A DNA stretch of 64,000 bases from Clostridia bacterium (GTDB lineage Bacteria > Bacillota > Clostridia > Lachnospirales > Anaerotignaceae). Shown here one piece after another: positions 46,761 through 56,000 of the stretch. The notes beneath the pieces were generated by a model. It was not told where the DNA came from. It ran no database searches and saw nothing but the letters and a program-made list of their open reading frames with translations. The position numbers and the translations under genes are program-made. Within the stretch, counting starts at the first letter, position 1, and every line of letters starts with the position of its first letter. The DNA lies in contig JALFWW010000014.1 in NCBI GenBank assembly GCA_022786605.1, forward strand, positions 56,472-120,471. Reading direction: 5' to 3'.

Positions 46761-47621
46761 ATGACACAAAAACAAAAGGGGATTTTGTGCATCACCGCAT
46801 CATCCTTCTTTTTCGCTTTGATGAATCTGTTTGTGCGGCTTTCCGGCGACCTGCCCTCTATGCAGAAAAGCTTTTTCCGTAATTTCGTGGCACTGATTTT
46901 TGCCGCTGTGATTTTGTATCGGGAACGCCCCAAAGTATCTTTTACCCCCAAAGCAAAACGCCACCTGTTCTGGCGCGCGTTCTTTGGCACTGTGGGTGTC
47001 CTTTGTAATTTCTATGCCGTAGACCATCTGGTGCTGGCAGACGCATCCATGCTCAATAAGATGTCACCGTTTTTTGCGGTGATCTTTGCCATCTTTTTGC
47101 TGAAAGAAAAGCCCAACCGCTTCCAGACATTGTCTATTATCATTGCTTTCATTGGTGTTCTGTTCATTGTCAAACCCACAGGCAATATGAATCTCATTCC
47201 CGCTCTCATCGGGCTTATGGGTGGTCTTGGCGCAGGTCTTGCATATACTTATGTCCGCTCTTTGGGACAACAGGGCATTGCCGGACCATTTATCGTGTTC
47301 TTCTTCTCAGCATTCTCCTGCGTGGTGCTCCTGCCCTTCCTGATTTTTGATTTCCACCCTATGACTTGGGTGCAGCTGGGCACACTCCTTCTGGCAGGTC
47401 TTTCTGCCGCCGGCGGTCAGTTCACCATCACTGCCGCTTACTGCTACGCGCCCGCAAGGGAAATTTCCATTTTCGACTATTTCCAGATTCCCTTCTCGGC
47501 GCTTCTGGGCTTCATCGTATTCGGACAGATTCCTGACTGGCTCAGCTGGATCGGCTATGCCATCATCTGCGGCACAGCCATTGCCATGTTCCTGCGCACC
47601 ACCCGCACAGAAAAGGCATAA
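46761..47621 (+). CDS. EamA/DMT-family transporter
   Basis: A 286-residue inner-membrane protein with ten predicted helices in two EamA repeats. The start MTQKQKGILCITAS has AAAGGAG upstream; a longer frame has none. Visible landmarks are ASSFFFALMNLFVRLSGDLP, the FFRNFVALIF helix, FYAVDHLVLADASML, the SPFFAVIFAIFLLKEKP segment that closes the first repeat, and FSALLGFIVFGQIPDWLSWIG in the second. The family exports amino acids or small metabolites; the substrate cannot be told. Repeat copy D begins 7 nt after the stop codon. Confidence 0.87.
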   Translation: MTQKQKGILCITASSFFFALMNLFVRLSGDLPSMQKSFFRNFVALIFAAVILYRERPKVSFTPKAKRHLFWRAFFGTVGVLCNFYAVDHLVLADASMLNKMSPFFAVIFAIFLLKEKPNRFQTLSIIIAFIGVLFIVKPTGNMNLIPALIGLMGGLGAGLAYTYVRSLGQQGIAGPFIVFFFSAFSCVVLLPFLIFDFHPMTWVQLGTLLLAGLSAAGGQFTITAAYCYAPAREISIFDYFQIPFSALLGFIVFGQIPDWLSWIGYAIICGTAIAMFLRTTRTEKA

Positions 47622-47628
47622 GTTTAAG

Positions 47629-47791
47629 TGCTTGTTCATCAGAAAACAAAGCAAGCTGAAATCCTTAGGATATAGGGGATTCCAGCTTGCTTATTTTTAT
47701 AAGATTTTATTTTGTATGCTTTCTTCTGAAGATAGCCGTCACAATTCCCCTTCCGTAATCATGGAAGCGAAAAGCAATGTTTTCTTAAGGA
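47629..47791 (+). repeat. Dispersed structured 3' repeat, copy D
   Basis: Directly downstream of the EamA gene in the same sense. The outer stem GCTTGTTCATCAGAAAAC pairs with the GCTTTCTTCTGAAGATAGC side. The inner hairpin is AAGCTGAAATCC/GGATTCCAGCTT. The CTTAAG hairpin is partly decayed (GGGGAATT then TTTTCTTAAGG side kept). Confidence 0.75.
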
Positions 47792-47863
47792 ACCTTTCCA
47801 TTCTCTTTTTTTCTTTCCCATTTTCTGCTATACTATTGCAAAATATCACAAAAGGAGTCCCCT

Positions 47864-48502
47864 ATGTTATTAGAACGCACCTTATCCACATTACAGGCAT
47901 TGGGCAATGAACGCCTGCAATTACCCATATTTTACGAAAGTCCCCTGTCTCTCCGCTTCGAAATCGGTCCCGAGGACATTTCTGTCAATGATCCCCGTTA
48001 TTTCCGTATGGCATACTGGCGCGCCTCTTTTCTCTATGAAAAAGCGCCTAATTTTGACACCTTTCTTTGGGTGCTTTACCGTACACCGGATATGGATTCC
48101 AACATCAACGAGCTTCTCGACCGTTTCTGCAAACTCGCCCGTCTGCCGGAGCCTGCGGAGGTCTACGAACAGGAAACCGTAGACCGTGACGGCGAGCCCT
48201 TCATCCGTATCTTCTTTTTCTGGGATATGGAAGAAACGCCGCCAAAAGCTTCTGCCTTGTTAGATGGTATCCTGAAAACAGATTTCGCCGGATTTCTGGA
48301 ACTATCCTCCGCTGTTTTCTTTTTCAATACCCAGACCCCTTTCCTCCTTCATCTTTACGATGACAGAGGCATGGACTTGGTAGCGGCAGACAAGTCCCTT
48401 CTTTCTCCTTTTTATGAGGACTGCCATAACTGGCTTTTAGACTACGACCTACCCCGCATGGACAAAATCTTCGCAAATACAAAAGGCACAGAATCTATCT
48501 AA
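47864..48502 (+). CDS. DUF3885-like protein
   Basis: A 212-residue soluble acidic protein (MLLERTLSTLQALGNERLQL). The segment RYFRMAYWRASFLYEKAF-like (DPRYFRMAYWRASFLYEKAP) and the C-terminal LLHLYDDRGMDLVAADKSLL resemble DUF3885 proteins, which are of unknown function and often linked to toxin-immunity families. A weak AAAGGAG site (AAAAGGAGTCCCCT) precedes the ATG. The gene lies alone between repeat D and a bidirectional terminator. The domain name is from memory of the motif and should be checked. Confidence 0.6.
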   Translation: MLLERTLSTLQALGNERLQLPIFYESPLSLRFEIGPEDISVNDPRYFRMAYWRASFLYEKAPNFDTFLWVLYRTPDMDSNINELLDRFCKLARLPEPAEVYEQETVDRDGEPFIRIFFFWDMEETPPKASALLDGILKTDFAGFLELSSAVFFFNTQTPFLLHLYDDRGMDLVAADKSLLSPFYEDCHNWLLDYDLPRMDKIFANTKGTESI

Positions 48503-48520
48503 AATTCTGTGCCTTTTTTT
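48485..48520. terminator. Bidirectional terminator between DUF3885-like and BlaR-type genes
   Basis: GGCACAGAAT...ATTCTGTGCC with T runs on both sides; it overlaps the end of the plus-strand gene. Confidence 0.88.
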
Positions 48521-48523
48521 CTT

Positions 48524-50617
48524 TTATGGAACATACTGTTCTTCCACTTTTGTCACAACACCATTTTCCGAAGTGATCCAGAAGGGCAGGTATCCGCCTT
48601 CTTCTTCCAGATGTTTCTCCAGTTCTTTCCAGCTTTTCAGCCGTTTCTGCTCCACACCGTTTTCCGTGAATTCCACCACCAGAATTTCCGGTCGTTTCCC
48701 CATATCCATGAGTCTATCGTTTTCCCATGTGCGGATATAAAATCCGTTGGGCATTTCCATGTTGGGGTCCAGATGTACCTGTGCCAGACGATGCCTGTTT
48801 TCCTCTGTATACCATTGGGCTTCGTTCAATCTGAGCCACTCATTTTCAAAATCCAGCTCTAAAATATACCCAAACTGTTTAGAGGACATATCTCCGTAAA
48901 AATCCTCCAAAGTTCCTTCTCTCACCACAATATCCTCTGTGGTCACAGACCAAAGCCCCATATCCTCCCGCAGAAATGTCATGGCAACATCTTCGGGATT
49001 CAAAAGCCCTACCTTGTGTCCTTCGTCGCACTGTGCCTGCTGTTCCGCATAATAAACATCTTCTTCCGCGCCGCTGATATAGTTGTAATAGAGGTGCCCC
49101 AATTCATCGCTCCATCGTTCCACGCACCAAATACCGCCATCCCCCTGTTTCACAGGCTGGGACAGAAGCAGCCGCCAATCACTGTATCCTTTCTGCTGAT
49201 GGAGAGATACGTCCACAATGATATGATTTCCCGGATAGGTTTCCTGCTTGATATATCCTTTGCTTTCCAGAAGCGCCCGCACCATAGTCCCCATTTCCTC
49301 CTGAGGCATGGTCAGTTCATAGGGGTAAATACTGCCAAAGCATACGCCGAATAACGCCGCCTGTTCCTCTGTATAGGAAAATTCCGCAACGCCGCTTTCA
49401 TTCGGTTCCGGCAGACTCATTGCCCCAAAAGCGTATTTTTCCGATTCCAGATAAAGAGTATCTCCCTCCTGCGTGATTCCATCTGGTAACCGCAAAGGCT
49501 TGTCACTGTCCAATTGGAAACGGCATTTTCCCGACCAGACTTCCACAGCGATACCTTCCCCCAGTAATCCTTCCTCACGGTAATGCCCTGTAGAACTCAG
49601 CACTTCTCTGTCGATGATATGACTGCCCTGACTTTCCACCGCAGACGCAATCTTTTCTTCTTCCATTCTGGCAATGTCATTGGAATCACTTTCCACCTTT
49701 GGCGCGCTCCAGATGGCGCATCCCACCACCACCGCTGCCGCAACTGCCAGTCCAGCCACAACAGAAACAGGTTTTTTGTATTGGAGGATATGCTTCACCC
49801 TTGTTTTGATAGGCTTTTCCCCAAAAGCCAAAGGCGTACCAAACCATCTTTCCTCCGCCGACAGCCGCACCAGAGAAAGGGAATATCCTTTTTTGATGTC
49901 CGTCCCCATTTTTTCCAGCACCTTTTCATCACAGGAGCTTTCCATATCCGCTTCCATGCACCGAAACGCCAGCCAAACCAGCGGATTTAACCAATGCAGG
50001 CAAAGAATGACAAAAGCTCCCTGCTTGATGCGCATATCATGCCGTTTGATATGGATTCTCTCATGACAGAGGACATACTCCCGTTCTTCCTCTGTCAAAT
50101 CCGCCGGAAGATAAATCCGAGGCTCCATCCCCATAACAAATGCCGTTGGCAATCCTTCCACCTGATACACATAAGGTTCCAGCTTTTCTCCATTTTTCAG
50201 TTTCTTCCGCAGTTTCCAGGAAGAAATCATGCCGTATCCCAGCAAAATCACAGTCCCCGCAAACCAAACCACAGAAGCCCCTTCCACCATTCGTTCCATG
50301 GGAAAAACTTCCTCTCCCAATTTCCGTACCGGTGTCCGTTTCGCCACAAAATCATCCACTGCCCGTATCCCGCTTTCCACCTGTGGCACTGCCTGATACA
50401 GTTTTTCCTGCCGAAAACTCTCTACCCCCACAGGCATGGGGCTATAGGCGGTCTGGATGCGGATGGGCACGATCAACACCAGAAATACCACTAGCCACAG
50501 ACCATAAGAAATGGATTTGGGGCTTTTTTTCAGCAAAAACCGCAGAATCAGTACTGCCACAATGGCAAAACTGCCATAAAGAGATAAATTCAAAATTTCC
50601 AGAAACAGTCCATCCAT
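48524..50617 (-). CDS. Second M56 (BlaR1-type) membrane metalloprotease sensor, large form
   Basis: A 697-residue protein. Four membrane helices lie in the first 310 residues, with the zinc protease motif CHERIHIKRHD (HExxH) and SSCDEKVLEKMG, the second conserved M56 segment. After the helix VAGLAVAAAVVVGCAIW comes an outer domain of about 390 residues with repeated beta segments (SGKCRFQLDSDKPLRLPDGI; FGYILELDFENEWLRL). It lacks a visible SxxK penicillin-binding motif, so it probably senses something other than beta-lactams. Gene and partner repressor overlap closely (2-nt gap). Confidence 0.85.
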   Translation of the reverse strand: MDGLFLEILNLSLYGSFAIVAVLILRFLLKKSPKSISYGLWLVVFLVLIVPIRIQTAYSPMPVGVESFRQEKLYQAVPQVESGIRAVDDFVAKRTPVRKLGEEVFPMERMVEGASVVWFAGTVILLGYGMISSWKLRKKLKNGEKLEPYVYQVEGLPTAFVMGMEPRIYLPADLTEEEREYVLCHERIHIKRHDMRIKQGAFVILCLHWLNPLVWLAFRCMEADMESSCDEKVLEKMGTDIKKGYSLSLVRLSAEERWFGTPLAFGEKPIKTRVKHILQYKKPVSVVAGLAVAAAVVVGCAIWSAPKVESDSNDIARMEEEKIASAVESQGSHIIDREVLSSTGHYREEGLLGEGIAVEVWSGKCRFQLDSDKPLRLPDGITQEGDTLYLESEKYAFGAMSLPEPNESGVAEFSYTEEQAALFGVCFGSIYPYELTMPQEEMGTMVRALLESKGYIKQETYPGNHIIVDVSLHQQKGYSDWRLLLSQPVKQGDGGIWCVERWSDELGHLYYNYISGAEEDVYYAEQQAQCDEGHKVGLLNPEDVAMTFLREDMGLWSVTTEDIVVREGTLEDFYGDMSSKQFGYILELDFENEWLRLNEAQWYTEENRHRLAQVHLDPNMEMPNGFYIRTWENDRLMDMGKRPEILVVEFTENGVEQKRLKSWKELEKHLEEEGGYLPFWITSENGVVTKVEEQYVP

Positions 50618-50619
50618 AC

Positions 50620-50979
50620 TCAGCCCTCCTCGTATGTTTCAATGAGCTTTTTCATTTCCTCCACTTCTTTTGCCGTCAGCCCTTTCCCCTTGGCAAAGGC
50701 TGTGAGAAACTTTGGCAGGGAACCGCCGAAGCTGTCTTTGACAAACTGCCTGCTTTCCTGCGCCTGCCATTCCTCTTTGGTATATACCGCCCGAATCATG
50801 CCTTTTTCATTGGCAAAGACCCCTTTTTGCTCCAGCTTTTTCAGCATGGTATAAGTGGTAGACTTCTTCCAGTCCATTTCTTCTCCACAGATTTTCACCA
50901 ACTCTGCCGAGGACATAGGCACATGCTTCCATAAAATCTCTGCCAGTCTTTCTTCCGCTTCCGTCAGTTGGTATCCCAT
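50620..50979 (-). CDS. Second BlaI/MecI-family repressor
   Basis: A 119-residue winged-helix repressor (MGYQLTEAEERLAEILWKHV). Features are the recognition helix KSTTYTMLKKLEQKGVF, the wing ANEKGMIRAVYTKEEW and C-terminal dimer helices LTAKEVEEMKKLIETY. It lies just upstream of its partner protease gene, and two identical-type operators flank its promoter. It is distinct from the regulator at 37150, with a different operator sequence. Confidence 0.9.
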   Translation of the reverse strand: MGYQLTEAEERLAEILWKHVPMSSAELVKICGEEMDWKKSTTYTMLKKLEQKGVFANEKGMIRAVYTKEEWQAQESRQFVKDSFGGSLPKFLTAFAKGKGLTAKEVEEMKKLIETYEEG

Positions 50980-50995
50980 GGTATCCCCCCTTTCG

Positions 50996-51053
50996 GTCTA
51001 TAAGTTTTAGACCCCTTTTCTTTTAGTCTATAATCTTTAGACCAATTTGTCAA
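50996..51053 (-). promoter_or_regulatory. Promoter and twin operators of the second BlaI/BlaR pair
   Basis: Perfect TTGACA (51048-51053) and TAGACT (51025-51030) with a 17-bp spacer on the minus strand. Two 17-bp dyads, GTCTATAAGTTTTAGAC (50996-51012) and GTCTATAATCTTTAGAC (51026-51042), are exactly 30 bp apart. One covers the -10 box and the spacer, the other the transcription start. Confidence 0.85.
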
Positions 51054-51100
51054 CATTTTGTTTCTATTTTCATACAAAAAATCCCACGAAACAGCAGTCT

Positions 51101-51257
51101 CTCCTTAAGAAAACATTGTTTTCCATTTATTTCTTAAGGAGAACTGCGACGGCTGATTTCAGAAGGAAACATTTCCACGAAATCCTGATAAAAAAGATAG
51201 CTGGAATTCTTTGTACAATAAGAATTTCAGCTATCTTCGTTTTCTTATGAAACAGCC
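51101..51257 (-). repeat. Dispersed structured 3' repeat, copy E
   Basis: 28 nt after the SLH-GH18 stop codon, same sense. Good outer stem (GGCTGTTTCATAAGAAAAC with the GTTTCCTTCTGAAATCAGCC side), inner hairpin GATAGCTGAAATTC/GAATTCCAGCTATC, and a full CTCCTTAAGAAA/TTTCTTAAGGAG hairpin. Confidence 0.82.
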
Positions 51258-51285
51258 CCAAACGTTCGGGGGAAATATCCATATT

Positions 51286-52935
51286 TTATTTCACTGTACT
51301 CCAGATATTGCTGTACGCCGTTGTATTTTCATCGGGAATCAAACCCAATCTCCAGAAAGATACGCCATTGACACCCATCATCTTTGCCAAATCCATTTTG
51401 TCCTGGATACTGCGGCTGTCCTCATACCAGATGACCTTTGTGGTATCTCCCTCCTGCACCGTCATGCAGGGATTCCGATATTTTTCAGAATATTCGGATT
51501 TTGCACCGCTCTGCAGATAGGACTGCAAGGTATCATAATCATTGTCAATGCCCTGACTGTTGACGATAACGCCGTTCCGCAGATCCCATTCCACATTGGA
51601 GGAAGGGCTCATCCCCAGCACAACTTTGCTGTTATCTGCCACACCTGTACTCGCATTGGTAATGGCGTGGAGTCCATAATATACCTGATCGAAAGGAGAA
51701 ACAGGCGTTGTGGTAAAACCGCTTTGCTGTACGTCAGCGGAAATGTTCTTTGCCTCATAATCATAAGCCATCATGATGACTTTGTCCGCAATTTCGCCAA
51801 TGGCTTTGTAATCATATCCATCGTAATAACTGCCGTCTTTCGTTGCGGGATGAACTGCCACATACAGGCTCTTTCCTTCCGCTGTCAATGCCGTATCCAG
51901 TTCTTTCAGGAACGCCACAAAATTCTGCTTCAATGTATTTCCGCGGAGTCCTTCAAAGTCGATGGTGACCCCTTCATAAGGATTTCTGCCCAGTTTCTTA
52001 TAAGTCACGGTTACTTCTTCCATGATGGCATTCACTGCCGCTGTACGGTTTTCCGCGCTATTCAAAATGGTTTGCGCCGCTGTGGCGTCTGACAGAAAAA
52101 CATTCAGATTTGTCTGGACGCCACTATTCTGCAGTTCTTCCACAATCTGCTCATAACCTTCCGGCACTGCCCACTCATTGTTGTTCTGATACAAAGTATT
52201 GACTACGATACCTTCCCCGTCACGATATTCCATTTTGCTCCAGCCAAAAGAAACAGCATCCATTTCCTTTGCCAGATCTTTCTGCCCATAGGAAGAAAAC
52301 GCATAGAATCCATGGACAAAGTCTGTATCACTGTTCATTTTGTTATAGCACCGCAACATCATTGCCGCCGCTTCTTCTCTGGTAGCTGTACCGTTCGGCA
52401 TAAACTGCCCAGCGCCTTTGCCGCTGGCAATGCCGAAATCATAAGCCAGATTGATATATCCTTTATTGCTTGTTACATCTGTAAAAGGAGAAGCCGCCGC
52501 TGCTGCCGTTTCCACCAGATTGTCATAGCCCAGCCCTTTTACCAGCATCACAGCCATTTCCTCTCTGGTGATATTGTCATTAGGACGGAAATTTTGAGCG
52601 CTGCCATCCAAAGCCCCATGCTGTGCCGCCGTTTCTACACTCTTGAAATACCATTGGTTCACATCCTGATTATCCGCAAACGAACCACTTTGCGCATCCA
52701 CCAGTTCCCAGCCAAACATCCGGCACATCATGGACACAAACTGCCCTCTTGTCACCGTCTGTCCCAGACCAAAAGTACCGTCATCCATGCCGCTGATAAA
52801 ACCGATCTGGCTGGCTTTCACCACTTCATTATAGGCCCAATGGTTTGCAGGCACATCAGGAAACTGCGCACCAAAAGCCGTTGTTGTAAACAGCGTTCCC
52901 ATGACTGCTGCCGCAAGAAAAACCTTTCCTTTCAT
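51286..52935 (-). CDS. S-layer-homology (SLH) protein with glycoside hydrolase 18 domain
   Basis: A 549-residue exported protein. The signal peptide (cut near AFG-AQF) is followed by three SLH motifs (FPDVPANHWAYNEVVKASQ; DVNQWYFKSVETAAQHGAL; DVTSNKGYINLAYDFGIASG) that bind pyruvylated wall polymers. From about residue 210 a GH18 domain begins; the catalytic strand reads YEGVTIDFEGLRG with the key Glu, and VIMMAYDYEAKN is a later strand. It is close to the YaaH/SleL-type spore or wall hydrolases. A strong AAGGAGG is present. The upstream terminator leaves little room for a separate promoter. Confidence 0.9.
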   Translation of the reverse strand: MKGKVFLAAAVMGTLFTTTAFGAQFPDVPANHWAYNEVVKASQIGFISGMDDGTFGLGQTVTRGQFVSMMCRMFGWELVDAQSGSFADNQDVNQWYFKSVETAAQHGALDGSAQNFRPNDNITREEMAVMLVKGLGYDNLVETAAAAASPFTDVTSNKGYINLAYDFGIASGKGAGQFMPNGTATREEAAAMMLRCYNKMNSDTDFVHGFYAFSSYGQKDLAKEMDAVSFGWSKMEYRDGEGIVVNTLYQNNNEWAVPEGYEQIVEELQNSGVQTNLNVFLSDATAAQTILNSAENRTAAVNAIMEEVTVTYKKLGRNPYEGVTIDFEGLRGNTLKQNFVAFLKELDTALTAEGKSLYVAVHPATKDGSYYDGYDYKAIGEIADKVIMMAYDYEAKNISADVQQSGFTTTPVSPFDQVYYGLHAITNASTGVADNSKVVLGMSPSSNVEWDLRNGVIVNSQGIDNDYDTLQSYLQSGAKSEYSEKYRNPCMTVQEGDTTKVIWYEDSRSIQDKMDLAKMMGVNGVSFWRLGLIPDENTTAYSNIWSTVK

Positions 52936-52972
52936 ACCCGTTCCTCCTTTTTATTCCAAAACCCCTTTGTAC

Positions 52973-53020
52973 AAAAAAGCTGCATGGAACCGGCATATTT
53001 CTGCCGTCCATACAGCTTTT
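52973..53020 (-). terminator. Terminator after the GLUG-repeat gene
   Basis: AAAGCTGTATGGA-CGGC...GCCG-TTCCATGCAGCTTTTTT on the minus strand. The same left arm (AAAGCTGTATGGAAC) occurs again near 53071-53085 and could pair with the same right arm. Confidence 0.82.
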
Positions 53021-53087
53021 CCTTTCTGTTTATGTCGCCGTAAAACAGAGAAGTCCTTTGCTGTATTACGTTCCATACAGCTTTATT

Positions 53088-56000
53088 TTACTCCTCTTTT
53101 TTCCGTTTGTCTTGTACAAAATTCTTAATTCGTTCTCTTTTCCAGAAAATGACAGCTCCCACAACAAGCACTACACATCCACCAATAGGTGCAGCCACCT
53201 GCCAAATCGGTGTACGTTCCACATAGAACGTAAATTGTGTACCATCCGCGTTAAAGCACAGATACTGTCCATCTTTCTTTGTATCCAAAGGCACAGCACC
53301 GCCGTCTTGCACAAGATACAGCTTCAGCAATCCACGACCTTCCGGCATACAGTACCGCATCAGATGGGTGATACTGCCATCTTCTGGCAATGTTACCTTC
53401 CAGCCTTCCACGAATTTGCTGCTGTCCATGCTGCCAGCTTCTTCCGCAGTCACAGGTTCCATTGTGATTTCCGCGCCGTCCTCAAAACTGCCTTCTGCCA
53501 GCAGAATGGAAAGCATCGTTTCGCCCCTGGTCTGGGGTGACGCAATGGAGGAACTCCGCTGAGTATAAACAGCTTCAATGACTCTATCGAATGTGACTGT
53601 TTCCGGCAATTCTTCCCATTTTCCAGAAGTGCCTTCCTGTTTTGGCACTTGGGGAATGGGCTTGCTGTCTGTTTTTTCGCCGTAGGTATATGCCACATCA
53701 TCCACCACAGCGCCATTTGCCATGTAAGTCAAATAGAAAGAACGGAACCGCTCCGGCAAACCTTCCATGGCAACGAAATCTTCGTATGCCATAGGTTCCG
53801 CTTCTCCGGCAAAACTGATGTCGTCCACGCCGCCCCAGTCACCGTCTACAAAGTAGTTGCCTTTTACATTGCCTTCCGCTTTTCCGGCAATGGAACCAGC
53901 CGCTTCTTCCGCATCTGTCAGTTCCACCATGGCACGGCAGTCAAAAATGTCCGTGCCGTATCCGGCAATGCCGCCGGTATAGCTGCCGCCGCTGAGAGAA
54001 ACTTTTGCGTCACAGTTTCGTACCACAGAATCAGAACTGCCAACGATGCCGCCGATATAGTCCCCGTCACTGCTGGTCACTGTACCATAAGCCTCACATT
54101 TATAAATGCTGCCCAGCTTCATATAACCGGCAATACCGCCTACATAATCTTTTTTCCCAGTTACTGCTCCGTAGTTCACAGAACTCCGCAGTACAGCTTT
54201 TGTCTGGAAATGCTGATTCAGGGAAGTGTCACCCTGCCTTGTCAGGTCGTCTTCCGGGTCAAAGTCGTATTCCACCGCAATGGCGCCGCAGATCCCCCCG
54301 GTATCCACGTCGCCTTCCACTTTCCCGTAGTTGCGGCAGTTTTCCGTGACACCTTCTGTGGAAGTGGTCACTTCTTCTGATATATCTTCATAAATCTCTT
54401 CTTCCTCACCATCGTCCAGCAGTTTTTCATAAATATCCCGCATGATATCCATGATGCTCCGCATCTGGTCATTCATTGCCCGCAGGTCAGAAATGAGGAT
54501 GTCGCCGTTGTCCCCCATTTCGTCTGTCATCTGTTCCACTTCATCAAAAATGGAACCTGTCTGATCCAGCAGATTATCCACCTGCTCTTTGTATTCCGCG
54601 TCAGGCACAGCAAACTGCGGCGCGCCGCCTTCCCGGAAATCCCGGATTGCCCAGCGCATGTCTGTTACCATATCGGACAATCCATCCTGAATGTCCTGCA
54701 TTTTTTCCACAGACCGTTCCAGTCTGGATAAAGCGCTGTTCAGGTCAGAAGCCATATCACTGCCGCTGTCCAAAGCATCTCCCATATCATGTTTCGTGTT
54801 GTTGATGGCACGGAGCACACCGTCACCGGCAGCTTTCAGATATGTGATATCTCCCTGCAGATCAGCCAGTGCCTGTTCCATGGCTTCCCAGTTCCCCATG
54901 GAGCCAATGACATTTTCTATACTCTGGTTCACATCTTTCCAAGCATTTTTATAATTCTGTACCGCACGATCCAACTTTGTCAAACCGCTGTTGGCGCTGT
55001 CAATGGCATCCTGCCCCGCCTGTGCCGCATCCTGCAAGCGTTCTACAGATTTATGGAGCTGTTCCAATGCGTCTGTAATATCATCTGCCACATCTTCCCC
55101 AGTTCCCAGAATATCTTCCAGGTCACCCAGGAAACGGTCTGCCCGTACACTCAGGTCATTGATGGTCGTAATGGTATCATCCACATAATCCTCTGTGCGG
55201 TGCACCAGATAATCCGTACTTTCTCTGGCTTCATCAGACATGGCGGAAATATTGTCCAGCCGGAAAGAAACATCATCCAATGTTGTTTCTGTATGATCCA
55301 GCATGCCGTCCATAATGTCCTGCAAACCGGAAAAAGCATCAGAAAGCCGTTCCAGATCATCCTTGCCGAATTTCAAAATCAGATATGGCTCCATCTGCCC
55401 GACGATACCGCCCACGTCTTTTCTGCCATAAACAGCACCACGGTTTTCACAGTCATGGAGATAACCAGACTGTCTGCCGGCAATACCGCCTACGTTATAC
55501 CCTACATGGGGATAACCAATCTCTCCTACATTCTTGCATCCCTGCAAAAGACCGGAGGAAAATCCCGTAATACCGCCAGTATCTGTGTATACGGAAAGAT
55601 TTTCCGTATTGTTGATATGACTCACATCAATATCATCCAATGTAGGGGCAATTTCTTTTCCGTCTGTGTTGACACTGCTTTCGTTGGTACAGCGGATGAT
55701 GCTACCAAGGTTCTGCCCCGCAACACCGCCAGTATAATGTTCCCCGCGGATTTCACCGCGAACGGTACAGCCAGTGATGACCCCTGTATTTTCATTGATG
55801 CCGGCAATACCGCCAATGTTGTTTTTGCCATCTACCACGCCATTGAACACACAATTTTCAATGGTACCGCTGTTGTGCCCCACAATACCGCCAATGGCGC
55901 TCTTGCCGCCAGATGGTTCCCATGTGCCTGTAACCGTCAGGTTTTTCACCACCGCGCCTTCACTCACATAGCGGAATACCCCTGTGTCAGAAGCCGCTGA

